A DNA stretch of 64,000 bases from Undaria pinnatifida (Eukaryota; Sar; Phaeophyceae; Laminariales; Alariaceae), in contig JABAKD010000009.1 of NCBI GenBank assembly GCA_012845835.1, forward strand, positions 9,973,785 through 10,037,784, written 5' to 3'. The stretch's first letter is position 1. Each line of letters starts with the position of its first letter. The notes beneath the pieces are model-generated. The model was not told the origin of the DNA and did no database searches. It was given only the letters and a program-made list of their open reading frames with translations. This document shows positions 23,402 through 36,512 of this stretch, in pieces. The translations under genes and the position numbers were made by a program.

Positions 23402-23716
23402 CTACACATCAGACCTCATACATTGATACGAGCAAAGAGTAAATCCTACAAACGATGGGTACCAATCTCGCTTCAAACATTTTTTCAAGAAAAACTCTTG
23501 CTGCGCGTGTGCCTCGAATTCATTGTCCCTTGGCCCCGGATTGGCGATGGGGTACATGTCACAGGCATGCACGACGGCACGGAGTTTTGTCGCCCGCTTC
23601 GCCCCAAAGATCCCGAGGATGCTCGGAGCATAGACGAGTCTTTCTACCTGCTGTCTTTTATAAAATTTGCTCAACACGTCAGCTGCGACTTCGACAAATT
23701 TAGGGTCGATACTCAT
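23402..23716 (-). CDS. Short hypothetical protein (104 aa)
   Basis: A compact open frame with non-repetitive, protein-like composition. It starts MSIDPKFVEVAADVLSKFYK and continues with a basic middle section and several aromatic residues. I do not recognise a domain. The opening segment reminds me of short conserved reading frames scattered in brown-algal genomes, but that is memory and unverified. It may be a repeat-derived frame rather than a gene. It has no paralogue in this window. Confidence 0.3.
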   Translation of the reverse strand: MSIDPKFVEVAADVLSKFYKRQQVERLVYAPSILGIFGAKRATKLRAVVHACDMYPIANPGPRDNEFEAHAQQEFFLKKCLKRDWYPSFVGFTLCSYQCMRSDV

Positions 23717-23784
23717 CTTTGCAGGCTGTCTTTAGTTCGTGTGTCTGTTGTTTGATTGTTAGTTTTTTATGTCACTTCTACCTC

Positions 23785-24060
23785 ACAGCTTCTGGACAAG
23801 CCGTGGTCCCAGGGGTCGTCCCTTCTCGCCCCCCGGTACGCGCCTTAAGTTTTGCTGCTCTGAGGGTTACGCTCGTCGATACTCATCGTTTTTTGCTAAA
23901 ACACGCTCTCGCGCTTTCCGTGCAGTCATTTTTTGCGCAAGAAAAAGTCCCTACGAGTACCTGTGTTACGTATTGTAAGCGCGAGTATGCACTCGGGTGG
24001 GACTCGAACCAGCGAAATCGACCTTGGTACCAGGTAGTTACGAGGTTAACCCAGTAGCTC
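23785..24060 (-). repeat. tRNA-like SINE candidate, minus strand
   Basis: On the minus strand the element begins with a tRNA-like head: GAGCTACTGGGTT near 24058, then GGTTCGAGTCCC, a good B box, near 24006. A body follows, matching 43335-43620 through ACGCTCTC(G/C)CGCTTTC, CTCGTCGAT and TCTGGACAAG(C/T)CGTGGTC. The shared body with different tRNA-like heads is typical of SINE families. Confidence 0.5.
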
Positions 24061-24314
24061 ATATATATGGGACGCCAACCTGTAATATATCTGTTGGTAA
24101 GTTATTCGCGCTTCAGCATATTGCACGCACACATGCCTGAGAGGACCTCCGTGAACGAGGCATTCAATCTATCTACTCTCGTACGCATACAACGCAGCAG
24201 TGCAGCAGCACTGCGAATGAGGATACCTTTGTGTTTTCGCCAACAGACAACAGCTGTCGCAGCAACATTATTACCTGATCAACCGCGTATAACTGCTCTT
24301 CGATGGTTTATTTT

Positions 24315-24693
24315 CATTGGCCTATTTATCCCGCCGCCAGGGAATGCAACCGTTTGATAAAAATGTTAAGGTACACTTTTTCGTAAAAAGATCGAACCCA
24401 ACGAACAGAAGGATACCTACATCTATTGTACCTCCGTTCTACGACATACCTCATCGTATCACCGACCGTCGACCGTCGATTGTCGACCGCACTACGGTGA
24501 GACGAAGAAGAGCGACCGCTTAGTCTAGCGTGTTTCTGAAAACTCCGGCCAGCTGGCTTTAGGTCGGCGGCTACTGCCATCATGTTTCTTCAATTATTGT
24601 AAAAAATACGAAGTTTTATGTTACTGGTGTTGACTTTTTTTTCGATTGCTGCTGCCGTATCCTCCTGATTCACTCCCAGCAGTTGCCACCGCG
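24315..24693 (+). promoter_or_regulatory. Conserved 5' flank of permease copy 2
   Basis: Contains the ATTGGCCTA...CCGCCGCCAGG...AACCGTTT block (24316-24355), the CACCGACCGTCGACC block (about 24460-24500) and TCCTCCTGATTCACTCCCAGC (about 24660-24680) ahead of the ATG, in the same order as in copies 1 and 3. Likely promoter or 5' UTR, by conservation alone. Confidence 0.4.
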
Positions 24694-27600
24694 ATGCCGA
24701 AGGCGAGACGAAAACGGAGCTGGCATGCCCCGTTTAACGCCGACTTCAGCCGAGCAGACATCGGCCAAGAAATCCTGGCAGGTGTCATGGGGTGGCAAAC
24801 AGTGGTCACTTCCCTTGAATTCTGTGAGTGCAGGATACCCGGATTACAAAGATGGTACTTGGTGTGAATATTCCTCCGCATCCGTTTTGAAAATGTATCG
24901 GGACGGGACGGGACGGCACCAGTAGCCACCACGGGATGGTATCAGTGACTATCAAGGGGGTGTTCAGGATCTGGTACCCCTTCTCTGTAAGTTCGCGCAC
25001 GGTATGTAGCTGGGTAATGCATGTGCGTGTTTCTGGAACGCACGGAATTTTGCCACCGAGGAGATTTATGGGCAATGGCGCAGCCACCACGAAATTTCAC
25101 CAGGACTGACTGCTGTACATACGGGAACCGACGATTTCACGTACGAGGCTTCGTTATATCCTTCTACTGTCGTCTATTTGATACAGCTCTGGCCTCTAAA
25201 ATTCCTACTAACCAATGATCGTCCTCTCCTCGATAGGCGCCCTCCCCTGTGCGTGGAGCGAAAGCCGAGAACACTGCCCGTCTCCATGTTCTCGCAGCCT
25301 GTGTTATCGAGTGAATCGATGTAGGACGTGGTGTAATTTTGCTTCCTTCCCCCCTCGCGCAGTCTAAGTGCCGAAGGAGCATGGAAGTGTACGAGCATGT
25401 AGGCTTGTCATATTTTGCGTCGTTGTGAACCTTTTGCTTGGGCTCCACCCGAAGCCCGTGTGCAATAGAACTTGGAGTACTTGAATTTTCAACATTCGCA
25501 CCACGGGTGGGCGAGGCTTGTCTATTTCGAGTTCGTGCTGGAAGGTGGGCAAACGGCAAACCTTCTATGTACCAGGCTTTAATAACCACTTTTTGGAATG
25601 TCAAAATACGCCACGAGCGGGTATCCCCACGTTCTGTGAGCTTTGCGTGGTTTTTGAATTTCCACAAGGCGCCGATAACAGAAATGCTGATTTAATTATT
25701 TGCCTACGTCACATGGAGTTCCCTTGACTTTTACGTTCCAAAATGTTTCAGAGGGTCGACCTCTTGCGACCCCACCTTGCAATTAGGATTCGAAATTGGG
25801 GATCCCGTCCACCCGTGACATTAAGACTTAGGAGCACGTTCTAGTGACGACATCGTTCTAAGCTACGCCCCCGGAGGCCTGACCACTTGCACACTGCGCG
25901 ATTTCGCAACTAAGGACGCCGTCTCCCTCATATGATTCTGATTACGAATACTTCTTGTTCGTCTTTTTCCACATCTAGCCCAACGCAGAAACAGCGAGCA
26001 GTGCTCCCCTCGCTCGCACCTTTCGTCCACAGGTCAATGATCCCCGCCCTAATATCCCCAACTACAAGTGCAAACATGGCGAACGTCGTCAAGATGACCA
26101 TCAGTATCTCCGGTTGGCCTCCTTCTGACCGTAAAAGCAATACTCCACTCGTCACAGTGTACAGCAATACCCACAGTTGTTCCCCCCCTTTGACTTCGCG
26201 GACCCATGCCTTGTCCCGTTATCACAATTCATCGTTTTCTCAAGGGAGGCGCATCATGTCTTCCACAACGTCTGCATCTGCACTGAAGCGCATCTCCGAC
26301 ATGCGTAGTACCGCCGTGAACAACGTTAAACAGCGATGGCGCGAGCCTGCACCCCCTCCCACATCCTTGTCGGAACCACGTCGAACATACGGAAACACTC
26401 CCGGCCATCCAGCCTATTGTAGCACGCATCCTCCCACTCGCCTCACAAGCATTTCAGGCCGAAGGTGCAATTCTCCAAACGTATAGTATTTATTGCCGTT
26501 AATATGTGCCTCTCTATGCCGACCACTTTTTGCGCCTGCCGATATTTTCCATCAACATTAGTATCCTAGTGCGTTCTAGAGAAACATTTTTCTGCCCACC
26601 TCGTTAGTCAATCTGATATCTGGTTTTTCTGTGGAAGCCCGATTTCGATTATCGGAGTAGACACCATGCTATGAACGAGCGCGGCGCGTGCACCATCCAA
26701 GGTGGAGGCTGCTCTTGTGCCCATGACGCCGACGATATGTTCAATCCAAGAGCATTCTTTGTGTTACCGTTTCCATTAGGGTGCACAAAAGAACACCCAT
26801 TCCCACTTTGGCACATCTGAGAGGAACATCTCCGATATCATCACGCCCACCCTCACCGAGCACGTGTAACCCATATCATCTCTCCGAGATAGTTGGTGCC
26901 TGTCCGCCCTGGTCGTCTGAGCTAAGCCATAATACACAATGGGATGGGCGGTAGCGAAAGCATCCTACATGGGGAGGGGGTTCCTTTTCCTTGCACGGAA
27001 GCGGGAAGGAATAACTCCCCCGGGTTAGGCATGTTATTCCTCCCCTTGCCCAAAACTCCACGTCTTAACCGAAAACCTGCATGGGTTCAACCAAACCGTC
27101 GTAACATCTTCCCCCAGGTGGATGACTGAAGCAAAGGCGAACCACGCCATGCTCCAGACGGCATGCCCAAGACATTCTACCCGAACTAAGACTGAGAGCA
27201 GAAAACCCGGCCACATTATCATACTTTCCCATTTAAGGAAAACCTTCCCAACACGCCAAATGAGCCGCATAGCTCGTTAACGTGACGAACGGAACGCCTC
27301 CTTCACGGGGAACGTTTCTGAATTATCGCCACACATACCCTGTCCGACGTTTCGCACTGTATCCAAACGGACGGCGACGACATTCGAGTCACAACCTTAC
27401 TGCACCTGATCCGGCGTTTATTTTACCAAGTACGCCATGGGCCAATGTACCCGATAGTATTGACACCCCCCTCACCACCGCTGTCAGCCGTCCCGGGGGT
27501 CATTTCCCCGTTGGGGAGCACAGCTCTTCGTTGGCAGCACAATTTCCATGTTCTCCGTATCACACGCACATTCCAACAGCTCCTGCTATGACTCCCAAGC

Positions 27601-30600
27601 CCGTGCTTTCCTGCAATATCAAGAACTCATCTTCGCGCTCCGCTCCCCCACGACCTGAGCCTAGTTCGATGTAAACAAGCAACAGGAACACCGCGTTCCA
27701 CCACTTTCCCGTTGTACATGCGTCGCGATGACGTAGTCCATATATGATGGCACGCAGACTGAATCGTTGCATACTCCTTCCCTTCGCTGATGGAACAACG
27801 TTTTGTTCCGCCGTCCCGGACTACTGGTCGTCTTATTGGCAGTGCTATCCTTACATTTTCTGCCGCTCCGTTTCCGCCTACGAGATGAGATTGAAGCAAA
27901 GCGCGCTCCCCAATCTACCATCGAGTAACGCGTAAACGGAACAGCGTAACTCGGAACTTTGCCGACATGCAGATATCTTGGGTGGTGCCAGCAAGAACGC
28001 CCGGCACCATGGCTCACCCTAACGCTAACCCTACAACCTTTCCCGGCCCCCGTCGCAGACGCTTCGCTATTCGTGAGCGGCGACGATTCAGACAAACATG
28101 CAACGTCCGAAATCTTCATGTTCATTGCGGGAGTATCTACCATGGCGTTCGGTTTGGCCACCAACCTGCCGTTCATCGTAGCCCCGTCGGTGCTGTACGC
28201 TGGGCGACAAAGCGGGTACGTCAAGCAAAATGAGTTACATGCTTGAAAGACAGCATGCCCCGCTAATGCTCGTTATCCTTGGGCATCACGTACCGATGAC
28301 GAGCAGTTACTCTCTCGCCCCCGATGCGAATGCACTAGAATGTTTGCACCGATCCGCTCTGTTCCCGTAAGATGAGGTATGTGATAGGTATGGGTAACGT
28401 GTGGGTAAAATAATATGTAAACAACCAACGCAACCAAAGCTTACCGAGCAACCCCCCCGACATTCCTTCTCATGCGATACTAGAATCACGATGGGCGGGC
28501 AACTGGCTGCCCAAGCCGTTGCGAACGCAGCGGCCGTTCTGGTGTTCTGGTTCGCGTTGAAGCTCAAGCTTGTGTCGTACATACCGACGGCGCTCCGAAT
28601 CGGCGCTGGGTACGGTGTAGCTATGCTAGTTGGAGTCTTGGGGATGCGCAACATTGGTCTCCTGGTGTCAGACTCTTTCGTCCTGTCGACGATTACGTGG
28701 GAAAGTGTGAGTACAATTCTGTGCCGTTTTCCTACAACGAACAACATTGAAAGGCGCCGATCGTTCACTTCCATCGTGTGCTGCGATTAATGTTCCAATC
28801 ATGTCAGTGCAGCAAGCTGGTCCTTAAACGCTGATGGGTATTCTTGTCAAATGCTGCGGGTCGTTCGAGCATTCAGTTTTGTGACGTACACGTTCGGCCG
28901 TTTTAGTGGCAACGTAACGCCGGACCCCCTACTGATGCTTTTCTTCATTTCTCACGGTTGTACACTCGAAGGTTGTCGGTCTTGCGGTTATTACGGCGGC
29001 TTCAACGACAACATCGCCCGGGCTCGCAGTGAAAAAGTGGGTCTACGTCTTGGGAGTCCCTACGGCTGTGACTGTGGCGGTGTACGCAATTATAGACCTG
29101 TCGAAATTCCAAGGATATTCTTTAGCAGAGAAGGCTCCCCTATCAAACTGGCGTGGAGGAAGCTTTGGGCTGGTTGATTTCCCTGTCATGCTCTACAACC
29201 CAGGACTGTACGCGTTCTACATAGTCCGAACATTCATCAGCATCGTCATCAACATTTCGAGCGTATTGCTTGTCCTAATCGACACGGTGTGTCTTCAGGT
29301 GAGGGTACACCAGCAGGGCCATGCGGACTCCTGACAAATCGATCAACGTAACCCTCATCACATGTGCTTTAATCGCAAGCCACCACCCCACCACCGGATC
29401 TTCGTTCTCATAGCAACGGAACGTTTTTGATCGCCGTTCGTACGTTCTTCGTAAGCCTCCAAAATCCTGTGCGGCCCACATACTTTGCTTGTCTTTGACG
29501 ACAAAGTATATACATTAATATTCTTCTCGACGAACGAAGGAAAATTCAACCGGTACGTAGCTCTCGTATTGCTTGTCTATCCGCTTACGTATAAACTCAT
29601 ACTTCACTTAAGTCTGTGGAATACCTTGAGCTGGGGCTGCCAAACCCTCCTTAAGACCTCGTCAAATGGCCAACACCGCGAGACGATGCTGTCGTTTTCT
29701 TTGCCAAATAACACTTGCCGGACCACCTGTGGTTTGGTTCGTTGATGACTCCACCATATTTCTTTCGCCGAATCCCTGATTGTCAGAAATTTCGCGGCGT
29801 GGTGAAATCTGCGGAAGATACGGACTACTCCGACGCGATCGGAGGCACCAACAAGGTGAGAATCATTCAAAGCTAGGGGTGAAGCAGACGTTTTTGAGCT
29901 CCTACCATCAAGAGCTCAACATACCACAGGAAACATGACTTCGAAAACCCTCGCTCGCGCAGCGCGACCCGACCAGCACTTTTCTGTGCTTTTCCCAACA
30001 CAAACATACTCGTATCATTACCCTACTAACAGATAGTTCCACACCTGAGGGAGGCCAACCGCTCACAAACCTCCAGACTAACCACTGCAACCGCTACCGT
30101 CGGATGACTCGTAAGGAGGACATAATCGACCAGCAAGTAGTTAGTCAATCCGCGCATATCACCCAAACTACAGCGCTTGCTGTGACAATCCAGACACAAT
30201 GAATGGGCAAGGCAGTGTGAAGGCTGGGGTCCTACCTTCAATAATCCTTTCAGGAGACTACCGCCATTGTGTTTTATGCGGCTCAAGAAGGGGAAATTTT
30301 CGTACGAAATTTTGGTTTAAAGCGTATCGTGGAGCTTATCACGCCTCAATGGTATTGCGAAAACATCGTGCGGGTCATACCGAATGGATATACGCTCGAA
30401 GTAGATGAGTAGGTTGTCGTCTGGAGCTGCTCCACCTAGACGAGAAGCATATACTGGCCAGCAAGTGGTTCGTTCCACGCTCAGTCCCAGCCGGTAACGC
30501 TCCAAACAGACACGAAGGGTACCTGTTCAAGTGCTGCATGCTATGAAGTACTTTTCAGAAGCCCCATCGTTCTCCGGCGGACATGTAGCTTCGTCGTACG

Positions 30601-33600
30601 TTGTTCCTGCAGATTCCAATTGGTCGAGGATGCCGGTCAGTTGTATGCCCAGGTTCTGAACCCGTGCTTCTATTTTCACCAGCTAGAATAGCAATCCACC
30701 CTGAAACAATGGCATGTGGCGCTTGCCATTACATTCACACGTGGTGAACGGTTGCCAATAGGAATACTCTTGAAAAAAAAAGGCAAGTCTCCGTTTTGCC
30801 AATATGGCACTGAATGCACGGTCTACCCAGTGCAAAAGCCGTTGCGATTTGTCGCACTGTTTACGGATACCCAACGCACAGGACTTGAAATCAAGCCTCT
30901 GTTAGGTTTGGACTTCCGCATGCTTGTCTCTCTTATGGTTTGGGCTGACGCTCGAAACCGGAACACAGTTTACATACCTTTCAGAAGTCGTACGTGAGCA
31001 CTCTCCCTTGCTCCCACCCCCATCCGCCCTGTGTTGCTTGACGCCGCTTGTACTCTTGTGAAGTTTCGGCGTATGGCTTGTGCCATACCTATGATGTCCT
31101 TCTTTGGAAACATCCTAGGCGTGACTACCCAAGCGGCGTTCGTTCAGTCCATGATCGTCGTGTTCGCTGGCGGAAAAACGGGTCTGAGTGCGGTCGTCAC
31201 GGGTGCGTTAATTTTGCTTCCGTTCAGACGCTCCACCGTTGTGCAACGGTTAGGGTCCAATTCGCTCGTTACTAACAACGTAAATGGACCAGACGGCGGG
31301 AGATTTACAGTAAATTACATCCTGCTCTGTGCTGGTCCACATCTACTCAATAACGCCGCTGACCGTCACCGCCTCGAATATTTCATCTAGAAGTAGGAGT
31401 TCTAAAACCGCCTAATCTAAACCGTCACGGATTTCGTTCTTCAGGTTCTCTCTTCATCCTGAGCACGGTGATATGGCCCTTGCTTCCGGTGATCGTACCG
31501 TCCCATATCTCAGGAGCTCTGACGATAGTCATTACCTTGAGGTACGTCGTGTAAACAATTCGTGTATTGTCTTGTACAGTTGCGGTTGTTGACAATACAA
31601 TTTAATTCAGCAAAAGAGGCATGCCTCGTTTGGCCCCGAACCAACTGGTATAGCGCCTGATGGAAGTATAGTTACAAGTACGAGCATGCAACTGCCAGCG
31701 TGGATATTTTCCCCGATGGGTCGAACGTGCTTCTGTTTTTATTCAACAAATCAATCCCACAACTACGTCCGCTTTATTGCTTACGACACAAAGACAATTA
31801 ACTGTCCCACTCGTGCGGTGTGACATCCCTTACATAGCATCGTACACGTGACAAAGGACACACAAGTTTCTCCAGCTCTAGGGAACCCGGCAGCACTAAT
31901 TTCTTGGGTGTTTGGTATCTTTTGTACGCCCTCAGCATGTTTATCCTCGACCCACAACCCTTGGCTTAGTCCGTGGGTGGTTCTGTCTAACAACTACTTT
32001 CCGGCCCTGCCCATCACACATTTTTCACATTTACGCAGACACGACTGGGACGGTGGCTTTCACCCTTAACAGTATCATCACAATCAGCAGTTTTTTCGGA
32101 AATGTTGTGTACATGGTACCTGGTACATGTTTAATGTCAAGCTTTCCCTTTCCCAGCTGCTAGCGCCGGTCATGAGCGGAGAATAATCGTAAGTTCCCTG
32201 ACGACAAGGTTCTCGCGTGGCGGTATACCGTCGCTATGGCTCTACACAGCGCGCGAATACGCTGATGGGCGCTACCGAGATCCCACTTCCAGAAGCCCAG
32301 ACATTCCGCTCGTTATAGTTAGCGCAACAGACGTTGTGATAGCGATACAGTTGCATATGGTTTTATAGTTAAGCGCAAGCATGGCAGTCACTGTTCGCAT
32401 AGCCCTGTACTTTTGGCGGCGCCAGAGTCTGTGACATTCGTTCCCACGATTCCGCTCGACGATTCACCAATATTTCCTCTCGACAGGTTTTTTACCGCGA
32501 TAAGGGTGATCGACGTTTCCCATGCGGAAAACCTCCTCATGTTCGGTGAGAATCTTTTTATTTATCCAGCACATGCAAGCAAACGGTGTACCCTGAACGT
32601 GTACGGTGCGGTAGAGGAGCGAGCAGAGTTTACCCCCGTGTCCAAACTTTCTCTTCATTATTGAACTGTACAGCGTGATGTTGTGCCGTGGGTCGAGCTG
32701 TAGGCGATCTAGTGCTTTTGAACCTGAATGAATGAACATCCTAGGACCTGTGCGATTGTTAGAAATACTAATGTTACCTCGCTCGCGCACCCTGCTTCAT
32801 AGCCGTGTTTGGCAAGGTGCATGGAAGGAGTTTAGGCCGCCGGATGTAGAAGAATAATGTATCGAACACCTTCGTGTGGTCGTATTGTGTTGTTGGCAAC
32901 ACACGCTTTTACTTCTTATACGTTAACTGTAGCAGTCATGACGCTATTCGGTCGCATCAACTTCGCGTTAGCAGGAACATAGCTACAGCGTCAACTTGCT
33001 CGTGGTTGGACCCGTCTTCCGATGATCACCAAATCACGCCGTGTGGTGGGCACGACTGTGCATGTGTGTTGCTTCCGCTTGCAGGTGTATCGATCCTTTT
33101 GATCCCGTTTTCCTTCGACTTCGTGGATGCCTTATGCGTGGCAACCGCCCTCGGCTTTATTTGCAGCGTTGGTAACAACATAATATCGCGAGGAAGGCTC
33201 TGCACAAGTAGCAAAGTAGTCGTATCCATTTGCGGTGGGAGCCGGACGTCAGACAGCAAATCGTGCAAGCCTTCTCGGCGATCTTCATCACATTCCGTAA
33301 GCAGGACGAAGATAATGAGCACCGCCGACGAGTTAAACAGCAGCTCCCAGGCCAGCTTATCAATGGCAGGAAACGACAACTTCCCGCCTGAATCCCTAGT
33401 ACCTTTCCGGACGTCGGGGGTGAAGATCGCGCCCCAACAAGCGCCAAGGCACAAATCTATGCCCAATATTCCCGTATCGTTTACGGCGACAACACCATTT
33501 GAGAACGACGAGACGGAACAGTCCGGCGACGAGGAGAAGAAACAGAAGCAACCATTTTGCCATCTTCCTCGTCGCTTCTCCATTTACAAAGAAAACCAGT

Positions 33601-33881
33601 CGCGCTCCGATGTTAAAGAATCGTCGCACGGTCGCATTTTTTCAGCACTCTCCACGCAGAGTGCATCGTCGCGCAGCTCTATCTTCGGGGGAGTCCGGCG
33701 GGTGAAGGTGGGGACGCGGTCGAAGCGCATTTACGTTGGACCGGTAAAATCAAACCAAAAGCAATATGAGGAACCATACGAGGCGGAATCCTCGACTGGT
33801 CAGGCAGTGCACTGGAAGCTGGCTCTCATTGCCATGATCGAGCTGGTGCTCAAAGTAATCAGCGATCACAGAGAGACGTAG
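24694..33881 (+). CDS. AzgA-like nucleobase permease, copy 2 (nine exons)
   Basis: Exons: 24694-24823, 28059-28215, 28484-28706, 28972-29298, 29787-29855, 31064-31202, 31445-31541, 32487-32545, 33085-33881 (1998 nt, 665 aa; all GT-AG, frame closes). Lengths of exons 2-8 equal those of copy 1. Exon 3 differs from copy 1 at only about four of 74 residues, so copies 1 and 2 are the closest pair. Introns 2, 3, 6 and 7 are also similar in size (268, 265, 242 and 945 bp), and stretches of intron 5 still align. Same architecture: TM3 NLPFIVAP, TM8 LIDT (D274), TM10 FVQS (Q330) with GGKTGLS, IPFSFDF, a hydrophilic tail with RRVKVGTRSK, and a terminal helix beginning HWKLALIA. It probably moves a purine-like base across a membrane. 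The substrate cannot be read from the sequence. Confidence 0.8.
25928..26485 (-). pseudogene. Degenerate LINE reverse transcriptase fragment
   Basis: Lies antisense in intron 1 of permease copy 2. In shifting minus-strand frames it reads FTAVLRMSEMRFSADADVV, then LPxEK, then LLYTVTSGVLL. This is the order expected around the RT palm of RTE/L2-like LINEs, where the catalytic box is normally YADD; here the position reads YTVT. GIIDLWTKGASEGSTA continues the thumb region. At least two frame changes and stop codons are present, so it is dead. Confidence 0.55.
26780..27085 (+). repeat. ~300-bp dispersed repeat, copy 3
   Basis: A more diverged relative of 11145-11450 and 11752-12060, in intron 1 of permease copy 2. 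Shared phrases are GAACACCCA, the CACCCTCACCGAGCACGTG region, and near the end TTATTCCTCCCCTTGCC and a CGTCTTAACCGAAAACC phrase. Confidence 0.45.
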
Positions 33882-34375
33882 CTGAAACATTTGACAGTAA
33901 AGCACTAAGGAGGCAAAGTTTTGTCGATCCAATTTCACGTGGAGCTGCCTATGGCGGTGTGTTAGAGGGGTGATCGTGGGGTGAGGATGGGAATATCACA
34001 CGCTTTTTACTGATGTATCTGATGTTCTTGTACCAACCAGGACAACAATGTCAACGGTCTTGGATACAGATGGTACGTGGACGTATGCACACGCCATCGT
34101 TACGAAGACACGACGGTAGAAGTATCTCCGAGCGAGCATGTGCTTGCCGCACTCGGCGGGTGACGTTGCATTGACCCGATGTCACCGCTGCACTCCTCAG
34201 CGTGTGTTATTTCTTCCGCCGCTGTGCGGCGCTTACTTTCGGTATGAGCGGAGTAAGGGATGCCAGGCATGCTTCGGTATTTTGAGGAGAAAGGAGGCGG
34301 AGATTTTTCCTTGATGTAGTGGTTGCTATATGATGTTCTGATGGGTGGGCGAACTGGATTCTTGTAGTATCGCAC
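33882..34375 (+). other. Duplicated 3' flank of permease copy 2
   Basis: Carries GGGTGAGGATGGGAATA, ACACGACGGTAGAAG, GCGGCGCTTACTTTCGGTATG and GGGCGAACTGGATT in the order seen behind copy 1. This marks the right end of the duplicated unit at about 34375. No gene is seen. Confidence 0.5.
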
Positions 34376-34995
34376 TGGAGGGCTGTTCTGATCGTTGCAC
34401 CACGAGGCCAGCTTTGCGGTAGGTTCGTGTCCAACTCAGTTTGCTTCAGAAGGCGCACAAGGTGTTAAACGTCGATGGTATGAGTGTCTATGCTTGTTAG
34501 ATCTTTGGAGCGTGGTGAGGTTACCGTTGCACAAACAGCAGAGGTGGTAGGAGCACCAGCAGGTGATCAAAGACATGATGCATAATATATTTTGAGTTCC
34601 CTCGCCAGGCATTCGTGGGGTGATCAAGTTTTCACATTGAGGGATAGATCAAGTAGAGAAGCGGAGTAGTCGAGTGCGGTTACACCTGCAGAAAAAAAAA
34701 TCCGCCTGATCGGGGACATTCCACCATAAATCCCTCCAACTCATTGGTCAATCTACTTTTTGAACTCCCAAATATAATCAAACCGTTCTCATTGCTGAAA
34801 CCTTGTACAAGCATAATCATCAGCCTCCCTGCTTCGTAAAGAAAACGGCATGACACCATAAACATATATAAAATCATTCCTTGAATATCGAGCCATTCCT
34901 TGGTGTCATGGACTTTGGTCCGAAGTTCTTTGTCTCGGCCTAAGTATGCGATTCGCGGAACTGGATTTCTCGGTCGAATATGGTTTGGTTCGAGC

Positions 34996-35014
34996 GCCGC
35001 CTTCGGGGGGCGGC
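34996..35014 (+). other. GC-rich hairpin
   Basis: GCCGCC (34996-35001) pairs with GGCGGC (35009-35014) around a TTCGGGG loop. Part of a set with 6006-6036, 38153-38173 and 44248-44262. Confidence 0.5.
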
Positions 35015-35145
35015 TCCAACGCCCCTCGCCCTGTCGTGTCCGTTCCGCACATCGACGTGAACGCGGACGGGCGCCGAGCGAGACAAGCGAGTGTCGAGGA
35101 GGAATTTTGGAAAAATTGTTGATTCTTAATGGCTGCAACGCCTGA

Positions 35146-35480
35146 ATGATTTACAAAATTGGCATCATTTCCAAACGGTATGTGATAATGTTTGGATTTT
35201 GCGGTGGCATGTGCAACTTTCTATTGTTTGGTCACAGATTGTGCACCAGGTGTGTTTAATTGCACGCGCCTGCATGATTTACGAAATTGGCATCATTTCC
35301 AAACCGTACGTAATAATGTTTCCAAGAAATAGGTACTTGATAATGTTCGGAATTTTGCGGTGCATGGTGCAACTTTTCGATGTTTGTTTACAGATTGTGC
35401 ACCAGGCATTTAATTGCACGCGCCTGGATTATTTACAAAATTGGCATCATATACAAACGGTACTTAAAAAGTCTTGATAA
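35146..35480 (+). repeat. ~130-155-bp tandem repeat, about 2.3 copies
   Basis: Units start at about 35146, 35275 and 35430 with TGATTTAC(A/G)AAATTGGCATC (the last varies slightly). Each contains TTTGCGGTG, ACAGATTGTGCACCAGG and TTTAATTGCACGCGCCTG. No coding content. Confidence 0.7.
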
Positions 35481-35693
35481 TGTTTCCGCAAACACAACTT
35501 TGCAAGAGGGTGCTAATCAAGCCGTCGCGGTCATTCGTTATTCATGGTGCCGCGCTGTAGGCTTCATACGTGCAGCGGTTGGTTGCGTGTGTGCTGTTGG
35601 GCTGTCATGTACTGCAGTGTGCGTGCAGGCCATGTGGCTGAAGGTGTGGCTGCAAGACGACACATGATACGTCCAGAAGAACGCGTGTTATAC

Positions 35694-35745
35694 CAGTAGT
35701 AGATCGCTCAAATAATGCGGCTTTTTATGCTATTGCGTTTGGTGC
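35694..35745 (+). repeat. ~50-bp direct repeat, copy 1
   Basis: CAGTAGTAGATCGCTC, then AATAAT, CGGCTTTT and TTGCGTTTGG, matches 36228-36277 in the same orientation. The two copies bracket about 530 bp with no recognisable gene, so they may be the ends of a small element. Confidence 0.5.
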
Positions 35746-36227
35746 TGTTGGAGTGTTCCACCATTTTGAGATTGCTTGGTCTGCAGGTACAGATTGGCTC
35801 AAAACCGTTCCTTTGCGCGACCTTACGCAAAAACGTTCTGGAGGAGGAGTTACTAACTGTATGAAGAATGTGTATGAAATAACTTCGTCGGGTGAATTCG
35901 CACATACATGAAGAAATTACATCTACTTACAGTCTGATAAGGTATTATTAGTACAACAACGACGGACCACCTACAAAAAGAACTAAACAAATAACGCGTT
36001 AACGATGGCGTGCTTTTCGTAGACGAATGTGCATAATACGACATCTATCTGCGCAAGGGTACCTACGGCTGGCAACAAAAACGGGAATACAACTTTATTA
36101 GGAAGCAAAAATAGACGGACACCCTTTACGGACAAATAAATATCTGCTAGACAACGTACATGACGCAAATGACCAGCCGAATTGCGACCGCGCAGATAAT
36201 GAATAAATCTTTTCTTCTGGTTTTATA

Positions 36228-36277
36228 GCAGTAGTAGATCGCTCTAATAATTCGGCTTTTATATTATTTTGCGTTTG
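36228..36277 (+). repeat. ~50-bp direct repeat, copy 2
   Basis: Partner of 35694-35745, with the same AGTAGTAGATCGCTC...AATAAT...CGGCTTTT...TTGCGTTTGG order. Confidence 0.5.
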
Positions 36278-36427
36278 GCATGATATCTAAAACTCCGCGT
36301 AGGCTGATATTTAGGTATTTGGCGCTTTATTCTATGTCGCGTCAACCATCGGAATATCATACAATATGGGGGATGGAATGTAATCTCTATGCAAAGATCC
36401 TGTTTTGTTTGAATCAATTGTCAGCCG

Positions 36428-36512
36428 GCCGCCCCGGTGGTCTAGTGGTTTTACCCTCGAATACCTCCAACGTTTGGTTGTCCTTGAGTTCGACACCCAC
36501 CACGATGAAATA
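36428..36512 (+). repeat. tRNA-like sequence, SINE head candidate
   Basis: GGTGGTCTAGTGGTT near 36437 closely matches the A box of many eukaryotic tRNAs, and GAGTTCGACACCC near 36488 is a one-base variant of the B box at normal spacing. The acceptor and T stems do not close well, so I read it as tRNA-derived rather than a functional tRNA. Confidence 0.4.

Noticed and set aside
25164-26486. Open frames at 25164-25667 (-) and 25932-26486 (+)
   Set aside because: The plus-strand frame is antisense to a degraded LINE reverse transcriptase. The minus-strand frame has no recognisable content.
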